Shown piece by piece: positions 36,778 to 45,347 of a DNA stretch of 64,000 nt (position 1 is its first letter; every line of letters starts with the position of its first letter). A program made the position numbers and the translations under genes. The notes under the pieces were generated by a model. That model saw only the letters and a program-made list of their open reading frames with translations. It was not told the origin of the DNA and searched no databases. Source of the DNA: Trabulsiella odontotermitis (lineage in GTDB: Bacteria; Pseudomonadota; Gammaproteobacteria; Enterobacterales; Enterobacteriaceae); contig NZ_CP125781.1 of the NCBI RefSeq assembly GCF_030053895.1, positions 372,001 to 436,000 of the forward strand, read 5' to 3'.

Positions 36778-37632
36778 ATGTACATCATTTCGAGCAAAAA
36801 CATGCTGAAGAAAGCCCAACACCAGGGGTTTGCGGTTCCGGCATTTAATATTCATAACCTTGAAACCTTACAAGTGGTGGTCGAAACGGCGGCGAGCCTT
36901 CGTTCGCCAGTGATGCTCGCGGGTACGCCGGGCACGTATCGTTATGGCGGGGTTGGCAGCCTGATCGCGCTGGTAAAAGCGCTGGCGCATGAGCACAACA
37001 TCCCGCTGGTGCTGCATCTCGACCATCATGAGGAAGCCCCGGACATTTTCAATAAAGTCCGCGCCGGGATCCGCTCGGTAATGATTGATGGCTCACATCT
37101 GCCTTTTGAAGAAAACATTGCCCGGGTGAAAGAGGTGACCACGTTCTGCCACACGTATGACGTCAGCATCGAGGCGGAACTCGGACGACTCGGCGGTCAG
37201 GAAGACGATCTGATCGTTGATGACAAAGACTCCGCATATACCTCACCTGATGCGGCGGCCGAATTTGTCCGGCGCACGGAGATTGATTCGCTGGCGGTGG
37301 CGATAGGCACGGCGCATGGGCTCTATACGCACGAACCACGTCTGGATTTCACTCGTCTGGAACAAATCCGCAACCGGGTGGAGGTCCCCCTGGTATTGCA
37401 TGGCGCGTCTGGCTTAACGGAAGCGGATATCCGCAAATGCATTCAACTGGGGATTTGCAAAGTGAACGTCGCAACGGAATTAAAAATCGCGTTTGCTGAT
37501 GCGCTGAAGGGATATTTCCATGAAAACCCGACCGCTAACGATCCGCGGCACTATATGCAACCGGCAAAAGCGGCAATGAAGCAAGTGGTCACACGCATTA
37601 TTGGCGTGTGTGGTAGTGAAGACAAACTCTGA
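36778..37632 (+). CDS. Class II ketose-bisphosphate aldolase, GatY/KbaY type
   Basis: A 284-residue zinc aldolase, the same length as GatY/KbaY. The zinc ligands appear in HLDHHEE (near 80-85), in AIGTAHGLY (near 180) and in LHGASG (near 208). The acidic EAELGRLGGQEDD motif is also family typical. Members cleave tagatose-1,6-bisphosphate into DHAP and glyceraldehyde-3-phosphate. GatY and KbaY normally need the GatZ or KbaZ partner, which is not encoded here. First gene of the rightward operon. Confidence 0.9.
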   Translation: MYIISSKNMLKKAQHQGFAVPAFNIHNLETLQVVVETAASLRSPVMLAGTPGTYRYGGVGSLIALVKALAHEHNIPLVLHLDHHEEAPDIFNKVRAGIRSVMIDGSHLPFEENIARVKEVTTFCHTYDVSIEAELGRLGGQEDDLIVDDKDSAYTSPDAAAEFVRRTEIDSLAVAIGTAHGLYTHEPRLDFTRLEQIRNRVEVPLVLHGASGLTEADIRKCIQLGICKVNVATELKIAFADALKGYFHENPTANDPRHYMQPAKAAMKQVVTRIIGVCGSEDKL

Positions 37633-37669
37633 TAGCTATTAACCCTACAAAAAAGAACGAGGATTGTTT

Positions 37670-38563
37670 ATGAGCAGATTTAAGTTACCCGGTTTGGCCA
37701 TGCTGGTGGGTCTGGCACTGTTCTCACAAAGCTCCTTTGCGAAAGAGTATAATATTGGCGCCTCTTTGTTGACGCAGCAGCATCCGTTTTATATCGATCT
37801 CGCTAATGCGATGAAAGACGAAGCAAAAAAAGATGACGTTAATCTGAGCATTTCAATTGCTAACCAGGATTTAAATAAGCAGCTTTCCGACGTTGAAGAT
37901 TTTATTACTAAAAAAGTCGATGCCATTATTCTTTCCCCGGTCGATTCCAAAGGGGTTCAGGCGGCCATTATTAAAGCCAACAAAGCCGGTATCCCGGTTA
38001 TTACCGTTGACGTGGCAGCGGAAGGCGTGCCAGTGGTATCGCATGTTGCGACCGACAACTACGCGGGTGGTGTGCAGGCTGGTAAATTAATGGGCAAACT
38101 GCTGAACGGTAAAGGCACCGTCGCCATTATTAGCTATCCCGCGGTGCAGTCCGTAGTGGCTCGTATTGATGGCTTTAAGAAAGGACTGGCGGATACGCCG
38201 GACGTGAAAATCGTCGCTGAACAACCGGGGATCACCCGTGCTGAAGCGCTGACCACCGCGCAAAATATGATGCAGGCGAACCCGAACCTTAACGGCCTGT
38301 TTGGCTTCGGTGACGATGCCGCGCTGGCGGCAGTCATTGCGGCGAAATCCGCCCATAACGACAACATCAAAATCATCGGTTTCGATGGCATGAAAGAAGC
38401 GCGCGACGCCGTGGATACCGATAAAACCTTCGCGGCGGTTATTCGTCAGTATCCGGATCAAATGGGCGCGAAAGCCATCGATGCTGCCGTCGACCATCTG
38501 AACGGTAAACCGGTAGATAAAATCATTCCGATCCAGCCGGGGGTTTATACCGCGAAACAGTAA
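37670..38563 (+). CDS. Ribose-type periplasmic sugar-binding protein
   Basis: A 297-residue solute-binding protein of the RbsB/AlsB class. ATG 37670 follows AACGAGGA and gives a signal peptide ending QSSFA, with cleavage after about residue 24. The two-lobed sugar fold is supported by LTQQHPFYIDLANA, ILSPVDSKGV and IIGFDGMKEA. It should deliver a pyranose or furanose sugar to the transporter encoded next. Confidence 0.9.
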   Translation: MSRFKLPGLAMLVGLALFSQSSFAKEYNIGASLLTQQHPFYIDLANAMKDEAKKDDVNLSISIANQDLNKQLSDVEDFITKKVDAIILSPVDSKGVQAAIIKANKAGIPVITVDVAAEGVPVVSHVATDNYAGGVQAGKLMGKLLNGKGTVAIISYPAVQSVVARIDGFKKGLADTPDVKIVAEQPGITRAEALTTAQNMMQANPNLNGLFGFGDDAALAAVIAAKSAHNDNIKIIGFDGMKEARDAVDTDKTFAAVIRQYPDQMGAKAIDAAVDHLNGKPVDKIIPIQPGVYTAKQ

Positions 38564-38573
38564 TGTCAGGTCT

Positions 38574-38610
38574 TCAGGTTGCGAAGCGTTGTATTTGCTT
38601 CGCAACCTGA
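38574..38610 (+). other. Intercistronic hairpin between binding-protein and ATPase genes
   Basis: A perfect 14-base stem, TCAGGTTGCGAAGC with GCTTCGCAACCTGA, around a 9-base loop. There is no T-run after it, so it probably stabilises the upstream mRNA and lowers downstream expression, as in other binding-protein operons, rather than fully terminating. Confidence 0.7.
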
Positions 38611-38703
38611 AATGAGAACAAAAAATACCAGACCACATCCTTTGCTTTAACGCAATAGTGAGAGGTAGAGCCGATGATGCTTTGCTAAGAAATTGAGGTG
38701 GTG

Positions 38704-40203
38704 ATGACCGATATTATTCTTGAAATTTCTCATGTTGCTAAAAGCTTTGGCCCCGTCCAGGCGCTGAAAGATATTTCGCTGACGGTTCGAAAAGGCAGAG
38801 TGCATACGTTATTAGGCGAAAACGGCGCGGGAAAATCCACGCTGATGAAAATTCTCGCCGGTGTTTATCCGCCAACCCAGGGAACCATAACACTGCAGGG
38901 TAATGTGGTTACGATTAATAACCCGCAGCATTCACGCAAACTTGGCATCGCCATTATTTTTCAGGAGCTCAGCCTGAGTAATAACGTGACGGTGGCCGAA
39001 AATATTTATGCCAATAATGAGCCAGTTCGTTTTGGCATTATAGACGATAAAAAAATGGTCGCCGACTGCGAGACGTTATTAGCTGAACTGGGCATTCCAC
39101 TGGATGCGCATGAGTTAGTCGGCAATATGTCGCTCGCCCAGCGCCAACTGGTGGAGATTGCTAAAGCGCTAAGCTATCCCGCTGATATTGTGATTATGGA
39201 TGAGCCAACCTCGTCGCTCAGCGATAACGAAGCGGAAATTCTGTTTACGATTATTGCGAAACTGACGCAGCGCGGCAGTGCGGTGATTTATATCTCCCAC
39301 CGTATGGATGAAATCATGCGGATCTCTGACGATATTTCGGTGATCCGTGATGGTGAATATATTGCCACGCACGACCGCCAGGAGACGCACATCCAGCAGT
39401 TGATCGCGCAAATGGTCGGCAGGGAGATGAAAAACATCTGGCCGCCGCGCATCGGAGAAAAACCGGATGCCAGCGTCACGCCACGGCTGGAGGTCAGAAA
39501 CCTTTCGCATCCGCCCTTATTTCATCAGATCGACTTTGCTGTGCGTCCCGGTGAGGTGCTGGGCTTTTTCGGTCTGGTGGGCGCAGGGCGCACCGATGTG
39601 ATGAGAGCCATATTTGGCATCATCCCGTGCGAGGGAGAGGTATTGATCGACGGTAATGTGGTAGCGATCCGTTCCGCAAAACAGGCCATCGAGCTCGGCT
39701 TTGCCTTTGTGACGGAAAACCGCAAAGAAGAAGGCCTGGTGCTGATGCACGATGTGAATATGAATACTCACCACGTGGCGTTTCAGTATAACGCGTCACG
39801 TTTTGGGCTGATTAATCCCCGGCTGGAGGAGCAACGCACGCGCAAATCCGTCGAACAGATGAATACCAAAATCAGTTCGATTCACCAGCCGGTGAGTGCA
39901 TTAAGCGGGGGTAATCAGCAGAAAATCGTGCTGTCGAAATGGCTGGAAAAGACGCCGCGCATTTTATTGCTGGATGAACCCACCCGCGGTGTGGACGTGG
40001 GGGCGAAGTTTGAAATTTATAACGTGATTCGTCAGCTGGCGGCGGCAGGCACTGCCATTATTCTGGTCTCATCTGAATTACCGGAGGTCATGGCACTGAG
40101 TGATCGCTTAGTGGTTATGCGTAATAAAACCATCGCTGATATTTATTCGTGTGAAAACCTGACACAGACGCAGGTGATGACCGCTGCAACAGGAGTACAG
40201 TAA
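38704..40203 (+). CDS. Sugar ABC transporter ATPase, duplicated (RbsA/MglA type)
   Basis: A 499-residue protein with two ABC domains. The first has Walker A GENGAGKST (near 39) and Walker B IVIMDEPTSS; the second has a degenerate Walker A region (GLVGAGRTD), signature LSGGNQQK (near 400) and Walker B LLLDEPTRG. This is normal for the CUT2 family. ATG 38704 is placed behind GAGGTGGTG. Its stop is directly followed by the permease ATG. Confidence 0.92.
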   Translation: MTDIILEISHVAKSFGPVQALKDISLTVRKGRVHTLLGENGAGKSTLMKILAGVYPPTQGTITLQGNVVTINNPQHSRKLGIAIIFQELSLSNNVTVAENIYANNEPVRFGIIDDKKMVADCETLLAELGIPLDAHELVGNMSLAQRQLVEIAKALSYPADIVIMDEPTSSLSDNEAEILFTIIAKLTQRGSAVIYISHRMDEIMRISDDISVIRDGEYIATHDRQETHIQQLIAQMVGREMKNIWPPRIGEKPDASVTPRLEVRNLSHPPLFHQIDFAVRPGEVLGFFGLVGAGRTDVMRAIFGIIPCEGEVLIDGNVVAIRSAKQAIELGFAFVTENRKEEGLVLMHDVNMNTHHVAFQYNASRFGLINPRLEEQRTRKSVEQMNTKISSIHQPVSALSGGNQQKIVLSKWLEKTPRILLLDEPTRGVDVGAKFEIYNVIRQLAAAGTAIILVSSELPEVMALSDRLVVMRNKTIADIYSCENLTQTQVMTAATGVQ

Positions 40204-41193
40204 ATGACTGAGAAAATTGTCTCTGCGCCCAAAGAACGGAGTTCATCATCGGGCAACGGATTGAAAAAAATCGTCAGGCAATACGGCGGGATCCTGAGCG
40301 GAATGATCGTCCTGATTATTCTCTTCAGCTTTATGAATGACAGTTTTTTCACCACCAATAACATCACCAACATTATTTTGCAGGTTTCGATTATCGCGAT
40401 TACGGCGTACGGCATGACTTACGTGCTGTTGCTCGGTGATATTGATTTGTCGGTCGGTTCAACCATCGCCCTTATCGGCACTTTTGCCGCGCTTGGCGCT
40501 TCCTGGGGGATCCCCTTTATTTTGCTGGTGCCGCTGTCCATTATTGCGGCGCTGATCCTCGGGATGATTAATGGCGGCCTGACTGCGGTCGCGGGCATTC
40601 CGTCGTTTATTGTCACCGTGGCCACGATGGGGATATTCCGTGGCATCGCTTATATCATGACGGACGGGATGCCGGTCATGATCCGCAATGACGCTTTTCT
40701 GGCACTAGGCAATGGAGAATTTTTATATATTCCGCTGCCGATCTGGATCTTATTAGCGCTGCTGCTGATCAACCATTTCGTCCTCACGAAAACGACCTTT
40801 GGGCGCAAGATTTACATTACCGGTGGCAATAAAGAAGCAGCAGTCTATTCCGGTATTAACGTTATTCGCCTGAAAATTAAAGTTTTTATGATCACCGCCG
40901 TACTGGCGGGCGTGAGCGGCATGATCCTGGCCTCACGCCTCTATTCCGGGCAGCCAAATGCGGCGCTGAGTTATGAACTGGATGCGATTGCCGCGGCGGT
41001 GCTTGGCGGCACCAGCCTGAATGGCGGTTATGGCACGGTTGTCGGCACCATGATTGGCGCATTAACTATCGGCGTGATTAACAACGGGATGAACCTGATG
41101 AACGTTCCCTACTTTTATCAGATGGTGGTCAAAGGGATGGTTATTCTGGTGGCGGTATATGTCGATGTCAGAAATAAAAGAAAACGCGGCTAA
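40204..41193 (+). CDS. Sugar ABC transporter permease (RbsC type)
   Basis: A 329-residue CUT2-family permease with about 8-10 helices. DIDLSVGSTIAL and AAAVLGGTSLNGGYGTVVGT are characteristic RbsC-family signatures. It starts immediately after the ATPase stop. A single permease gene, presumably acting as a homodimer, is typical of this class. Confidence 0.92.
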   Translation: MTEKIVSAPKERSSSSGNGLKKIVRQYGGILSGMIVLIILFSFMNDSFFTTNNITNIILQVSIIAITAYGMTYVLLLGDIDLSVGSTIALIGTFAALGASWGIPFILLVPLSIIAALILGMINGGLTAVAGIPSFIVTVATMGIFRGIAYIMTDGMPVMIRNDAFLALGNGEFLYIPLPIWILLALLLINHFVLTKTTFGRKIYITGGNKEAAVYSGINVIRLKIKVFMITAVLAGVSGMILASRLYSGQPNAALSYELDAIAAAVLGGTSLNGGYGTVVGTMIGALTIGVINNGMNLMNVPYFYQMVVKGMVILVAVYVDVRNKRKRG

Positions 41194-41214
41194 ATATCTC
41201 AAGGAATTAATTGT

Positions 41215-42174
41215 ATGAGCAAAGTATTCACTATTGGAGAAATTCTGGTCGAAATTATGGCAAGCCAGACGGGTCAGTCGTTTGACCGGCCTGGCGTCTG
41301 GCATGGCCCTTATCCCAGCGGCGCCCCGGCGATTTTTATCGATCAGGTGACACGCTTCGGTGTGCCCTGCGGGATTATCAGTTGCGTCGGTAAGGATGGC
41401 TTTGGCGATATCAATGTCAATCGCCTGGCGGCGGATGGCGTCGATATTCGCGGTATTTCCGTACTGCCGCTGGAAACCACCGGTAGCGCCTTTGTGACTT
41501 ACCATGAATCTGGCGACCGCGACTTTATCTTTAATATTAAAAACGCGGCCTGTGGGAAATTATCAGCCCGTCATGTGGACGAAAGGCTGCTGAAAGACTG
41601 TACCCATTTTCATATTATGGGATCATCGCTGTTCTCGTTCCATATGGTCGATGCGGTGAAAAAAGCGGTGACGCTGGTGAAACAGAACGGCGGTGTGATC
41701 TCGTTCGATCCGAATATTCGTAAAGAGATGCTCGATATCCCGGAAATGCGCGATGCCCTGCATTTTGTCCTTGAACTGACAGATATCTATATGCCCAGCG
41801 AAGGCGAAGTATTATTGCTTTCCTCGCATGCGACGTCTGAGCGCGCTATCGCCGGGTTCCTTGAGGATGGTGTGAAAGAGGTGATTGTAAAGTGTGGCAG
41901 CAAAGGGGCGAGTTTCTGGTCCGCCACCGAGCAGTTCCACATTGGTGGCTACCCGGTGCAGGAGATAGACCCGACCGGTGCGGGGGATTGTTTTGGCGGT
42001 GCTTATGTGGCCTGTCGCCAGTTGGGGTACAGCACCCGTCAGGCGTTACAGTACGCCAATGCCAGTGGTGCGATTGCGGTGACGCGGCGTGGGCCGATGG
42101 AGGGCACATCCATGCTGGCGGACATCCGGGCCTTTATCGAACATCACAAGGCCACTATTCGGGAAAGAGCCTGA
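41215..42174 (+). CDS. PfkB-family sugar kinase (second of two)
   Basis: A 319-residue ribokinase-fold kinase that closes the rightward operon, 21 bases after the permease. GEILVEIMASQ, YPSGAPAIFIDQ and the catalytic DPTGAGDCFGG (near 255) are present. It shares long stretches with the kinase at 34753, for example HIMGSSLFSF and FDPNIRKEML, so the two arose by duplication. One may phosphorylate the sugar and the other the sugar phosphate, or they may differ in specificity. Confidence 0.87.
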   Translation: MSKVFTIGEILVEIMASQTGQSFDRPGVWHGPYPSGAPAIFIDQVTRFGVPCGIISCVGKDGFGDINVNRLAADGVDIRGISVLPLETTGSAFVTYHESGDRDFIFNIKNAACGKLSARHVDERLLKDCTHFHIMGSSLFSFHMVDAVKKAVTLVKQNGGVISFDPNIRKEMLDIPEMRDALHFVLELTDIYMPSEGEVLLLSSHATSERAIAGFLEDGVKEVIVKCGSKGASFWSATEQFHIGGYPVQEIDPTGAGDCFGGAYVACRQLGYSTRQALQYANASGAIAVTRRGPMEGTSMLADIRAFIEHHKATIRERA

Positions 42175-42176
42175 TA

Positions 42177-42208
42177 AAAAAAGGGAAGCGCATGCGCTTC
42201 CCTTTTCG
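42177..42208. terminator. Bidirectional terminator between the sugar operon and accC
   Basis: A perfect palindrome with half-site AAGGGAAGCGCA occupies 42181-42204, with an A-run before and T-rich sequence after. It serves the kinase gene on the plus strand and accC on the minus strand. Confidence 0.92.
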
Positions 42209-42213
42209 CTTTA

Positions 42214-43563
42214 TTACTTCTCTTGCATACCGAGTTTTTTCTCCAGATAGTGGATGTTGGTGCCACCATGCTGGAAGTTCTCGTCGCTCATAATGCGCGT
42301 CTGCAGATCAATGTTGGTTTTGATGCCGTCAATGATAAGTTCCTGCAGGGCGTTTCTCATACGGGCAATCGCCACGTCACGGCTTTCGCCGTAGCAGATA
42401 AGCTTACCGATCATTGAGTCATAGTACGGCGGAACAGTGTAGCCCGCGTAGATATGAGACTCCCAACGGACACCAAAGCCGCCCGGCGCGTGGAAACGCG
42501 TGATTTTTCCCGGGCTCGGCAGGAAGGTGTTCGGATCTTCGGCGTTGATACGGCATTCCACCGCATGACCGCGCACCTGAACTTCATCCTGTTTGATTGA
42601 CAGCGGCTGACCCGCGGCAATACGCAGCTGCTCTTTGATCAGGTCAACACCGGTGATCATTTCAGTGACCGGGTGCTCAACCTGAATACGGGTGTTCATT
42701 TCGATGAAATAGAACTCGCCGTTTTCGAACAGGAATTCGAACGTACCTGCACCGCGATAGCCGATATCAACACACGCCTTAGAGCAGCGTTCGCCGATGT
42801 AACGACGCAGTTCCGGGGTAATGCCCGGTGCCGGTGCTTCTTCAACCACTTTCTGGTGACGACGCTGCATGGAGCAGTCACGTTCCGCCAGATAGATAGC
42901 GTTACCCTGACCGTCAGCCAGCACCTGAATTTCGATGTGGCGTGGGTTTTCCAGGTATTTCTCCATATAGACCATGTCGTTGCTGAAAGCCGCTTTCGCT
43001 TCCGCTTTGGTCATGGAGATAGATTGCGCCAGTTCAGCATCGCTGCGCACGACGCGCATACCGCGACCACCGCCGCCACCGGACGCTTTGATGATAACCG
43101 GATAGCCGATGCGTTTCGCATGCGCGCGGTTAACGTCCATATCGTCGCCCAGCGGGCCGTCAGAGCCAGGTACAGTTGGCACGCCTGCTTTCTTCATGGC
43201 AGTAATCGCCGACACTTTGTCGCCCATCAGGCGGATGGTGTCAGCTTTCGGGCCGATGAAGATAAAGCCAGAACGTTCAACCTGTTCTGCGAAGTTGGCG
43301 TTTTCAGACAGGAAGCCGTAACCCGGGTGAATCGCCACTGCGCCGGTGATTTCAGCTGCGCTGATGATCGCCGGAATGTTCAGATAGCTTTTGACTGATG
43401 GCGCCGGACCGATACACACGGTTTCGTCAGCCAGCAGCACATGTTTTAAATCGCGATCCGCTGTCGAGTGTACTGCGACGGTCTTGATGCCCAGTTCTTT
43501 ACAGGCACGAAGAATACGCAGTGCAATCTCGCCACGGTTGGCGATGACAATTTTATCCAGCAT
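42214..43563 (-). CDS. accC: Acetyl-CoA carboxylase biotin carboxylase
   Basis: A 449-residue ATP-grasp enzyme that carboxylates the biotin of AccB, the first committed step of fatty-acid synthesis. N-terminal MLDKIVIANRGEIALRILRA, the glycine loop KASGGGGGRGMR (near 159) and EMNTRIQVEHPVTE (near 287) with the catalytic arginine are intact. The frame extends to 43602 but ATG 43563 gives the E. coli length. It lies 10 bases after accB. Confidence 0.98.
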   Translation of the reverse strand: MLDKIVIANRGEIALRILRACKELGIKTVAVHSTADRDLKHVLLADETVCIGPAPSVKSYLNIPAIISAAEITGAVAIHPGYGFLSENANFAEQVERSGFIFIGPKADTIRLMGDKVSAITAMKKAGVPTVPGSDGPLGDDMDVNRAHAKRIGYPVIIKASGGGGGRGMRVVRSDAELAQSISMTKAEAKAAFSNDMVYMEKYLENPRHIEIQVLADGQGNAIYLAERDCSMQRRHQKVVEEAPAPGITPELRRYIGERCSKACVDIGYRGAGTFEFLFENGEFYFIEMNTRIQVEHPVTEMITGVDLIKEQLRIAAGQPLSIKQDEVQVRGHAVECRINAEDPNTFLPSPGKITRFHAPGGFGVRWESHIYAGYTVPPYYDSMIGKLICYGESRDVAIARMRNALQELIIDGIKTNIDLQTRIMSDENFQHGGTNIHYLEKKLGMQEK

Positions 43564-43573
43564 GTTCGCCTCG

Positions 43574-44038
43574 TTACTCGATGACGACCAGCGGCTCGTC
43601 AAATTCTACCGGTTGCCCACTTTCCACCAGGATCGCTTTCACGGTCCCTGATTTGTCGGCTTCGATCTGGTTCATCATTTTCATCGCTTCTACGATGCAC
43701 AGGGTATCGCCCACGTTAACTTTCTGGCCAATTTCCACAAACGCTTTCGCGTCCGGGCTCGGCGTACGGTAGAAAGTACCAACCATCGGGGAACGTACGA
43801 TGTGACCACTGATTTCAGCTTTCGCCGGTGCTTCTGCAGCGGCGGCTGGCGCGGCAACGGCAGCCGGGGCTGGCTGTTGCATAACAGGCGCGGCATAAGC
43901 CTGTTGCATCATCGGGAAGGCTGACGCAGCCGGTGCGCGGCTAATGCGAACAGATTCTTCGCCTTCAGAAATTTCCAGTTCAGCGATGCCTGATTCTTCA
44001 ACCAGCTCGATCAGTTTTTTAATCTTACGAATATCCAT
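43574..44038 (-). CDS. accB: Biotin carboxyl carrier protein
   Basis: A 154-residue carrier (156 in E. coli). The N-terminal helix (DIRKIKKLIELVEESG) is followed by an Ala/Pro-rich linker (about 38-75) and the biotinyl domain. The biotin is attached to Lys120 in VEAMKMMNQ. AccB carries carboxybiotin between AccC and AccAD and represses its own operon. Encoded between aroQ and accC. Confidence 0.98.
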   Translation of the reverse strand: MDIRKIKKLIELVEESGIAELEISEGEESVRISRAPAASAFPMMQQAYAAPVMQQPAPAAVAAPAAAAEAPAKAEISGHIVRSPMVGTFYRTPSPDAKAFVEIGQKVNVGDTLCIVEAMKMMNQIEADKSGTVKAILVESGQPVEFDEPLVVIE

Positions 44039-44060
44039 GAGTGGGTTCCGTACTCTTTGT

Positions 44061-44513
44061 TTAGTGTGATGGTGACAGGCGTTTTACCGCCGTCTGTAAA
44101 GCGTATGAATAACCGTCCGCACCGAGTCCACAGATAACGCCAGCGGCGATATCCGACAGATACGAATGATGGCGGAATGGTTCACGTGCGTGCACATTGC
44201 TCAGGTGAATCTCGATAAACGGGATACTGACAGCCAGAAGCGCATCACGAAGGGCCACGCTGGTATGTGTAAACGCGGCCGGATTAATCAGGATATAGTC
44301 AACGTTGTCTTTAGCCTGATGAATTCGGTCGATGAGTACATGCTCCGCGTTGGACTGCAGATGATCAAACGCCACATTCAGAGAGGCCGCTTCCGCCGCC
44401 AGACGGTTAATAATTTCCGTCAGACTCAGGGTTCCGTACTTCTCCGGCTCCCGGGTGCCGAGCATGTTAAGGTTCGGCCCGTTCAAAAGCAAAATGTGAA
44501 ACTTTTCAGTCAT
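44061..44513 (-). CDS. aroQ: Type II 3-dehydroquinate dehydratase
   Basis: A 150-residue dodecamer-forming type II enzyme of the shikimate pathway. LLNGPNLNMLGTREPEKYG holds the catalytic arginine and tyrosine; IHLSNVHAREPFRHHS contains the active-site histidine and arginine. ATG 44513 gives the family length. E. coli K-12 uses only the unrelated type I AroD, so this copy helps place the organism outside Escherichia. It lies 22 bases upstream of accB and probably shares its transcript. Confidence 0.95.
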   Translation of the reverse strand: MTEKFHILLLNGPNLNMLGTREPEKYGTLSLTEIINRLAAEAASLNVAFDHLQSNAEHVLIDRIHQAKDNVDYILINPAAFTHTSVALRDALLAVSIPFIEIHLSNVHAREPFRHHSYLSDIAAGVICGLGADGYSYALQTAVKRLSPSH

Positions 44514-44747
44514 CGTGCGGCTATCTCCTGCCATTTTCCGGTAAAAAACAAAATATACCTTCGATGTGCTCTTGTCACCCTTTCAGGGGCGTAAAATCCC
44601 TGTCAGGAAAACCAAGGTCGCACATTATAACGATTTCGTAGCATTTGGCAGCTAAATACTGGTCTTATCAGGGAAGATTATCAACCGCTATCGTGAAAAG
44701 ATGGGCGGTTGATAAGAAATTTGCGGGTAACAGCACAGCCTGAAAAA

Positions 44748-45347
44748 TTAGCGGAACCACAGACGGAACTTCTTGTAACGCCACACTAAAAGCGCGACAG
44801 CCAGCGCTGCGTAGATGATCGGCTGGGGCGACAGGATCTTCACCGACCACAGATAGTGAATGGGAGCGAGGATCGCGACAAGATAGACGAAGTTGTGCAG
44901 TTTTTGCCATCGTGGCCCCAGTTTCCGCTGCATCGCCTGCGGAGATGTTACCGCCAGCGCCAGCAAAATCAACCAGCTTGCCAGTCCGAGCGTTAAATAA
45001 GGTCGACTGACGACTTCCTGCCCCAACAGCGCCAGATTATTGATGCCAAGCTCCAGCAGCGCATAGCAACTGAGGTGCAACGTGGCCCACGCGAAACACC
45101 ATAATCCCAGCAACCGGCGCGTGCGGATCAGTAATGGCTGTTTAGCGTAGCGCGCCAGCGGCGAAATCAGCAAGGTTGCCAGCAATAATTTCAGAGCCAT
45201 CCGACCGGTAAAATGCTGGATATCTTTCGCCGGATCGGCGCTGAAATAACCTTGTGATCCGGCCCATAGCAGCCACAAAAAGGGTAAAAATGCCGCCAGA
45301 TGAAGGAAAACTTTCAGCCACAGCACCTGTTTCGCCGTTAATCGCAC
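44748..45347 (-). CDS. msrQ: Haem-binding membrane subunit MsrQ
   Basis: A 199-residue integral membrane protein with about six helices and haem-ligand histidines (LHLAAFLPF, LHLSCYALLE). It passes quinol electrons to MsrP for repair of periplasmic methionine sulfoxide. The GTG start at 45347 shares one base with the msrP TAG stop, so the pair is coupled. Formerly YedZ. Confidence 0.95.
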   Translation of the reverse strand: MRLTAKQVLWLKVFLHLAAFLPFLWLLWAGSQGYFSADPAKDIQHFTGRMALKLLLATLLISPLARYAKQPLLIRTRRLLGLWCFAWATLHLSCYALLELGINNLALLGQEVVSRPYLTLGLASWLILLALAVTSPQAMQRKLGPRWQKLHNFVYLVAILAPIHYLWSVKILSPQPIIYAALAVALLVWRYKKFRLWFR

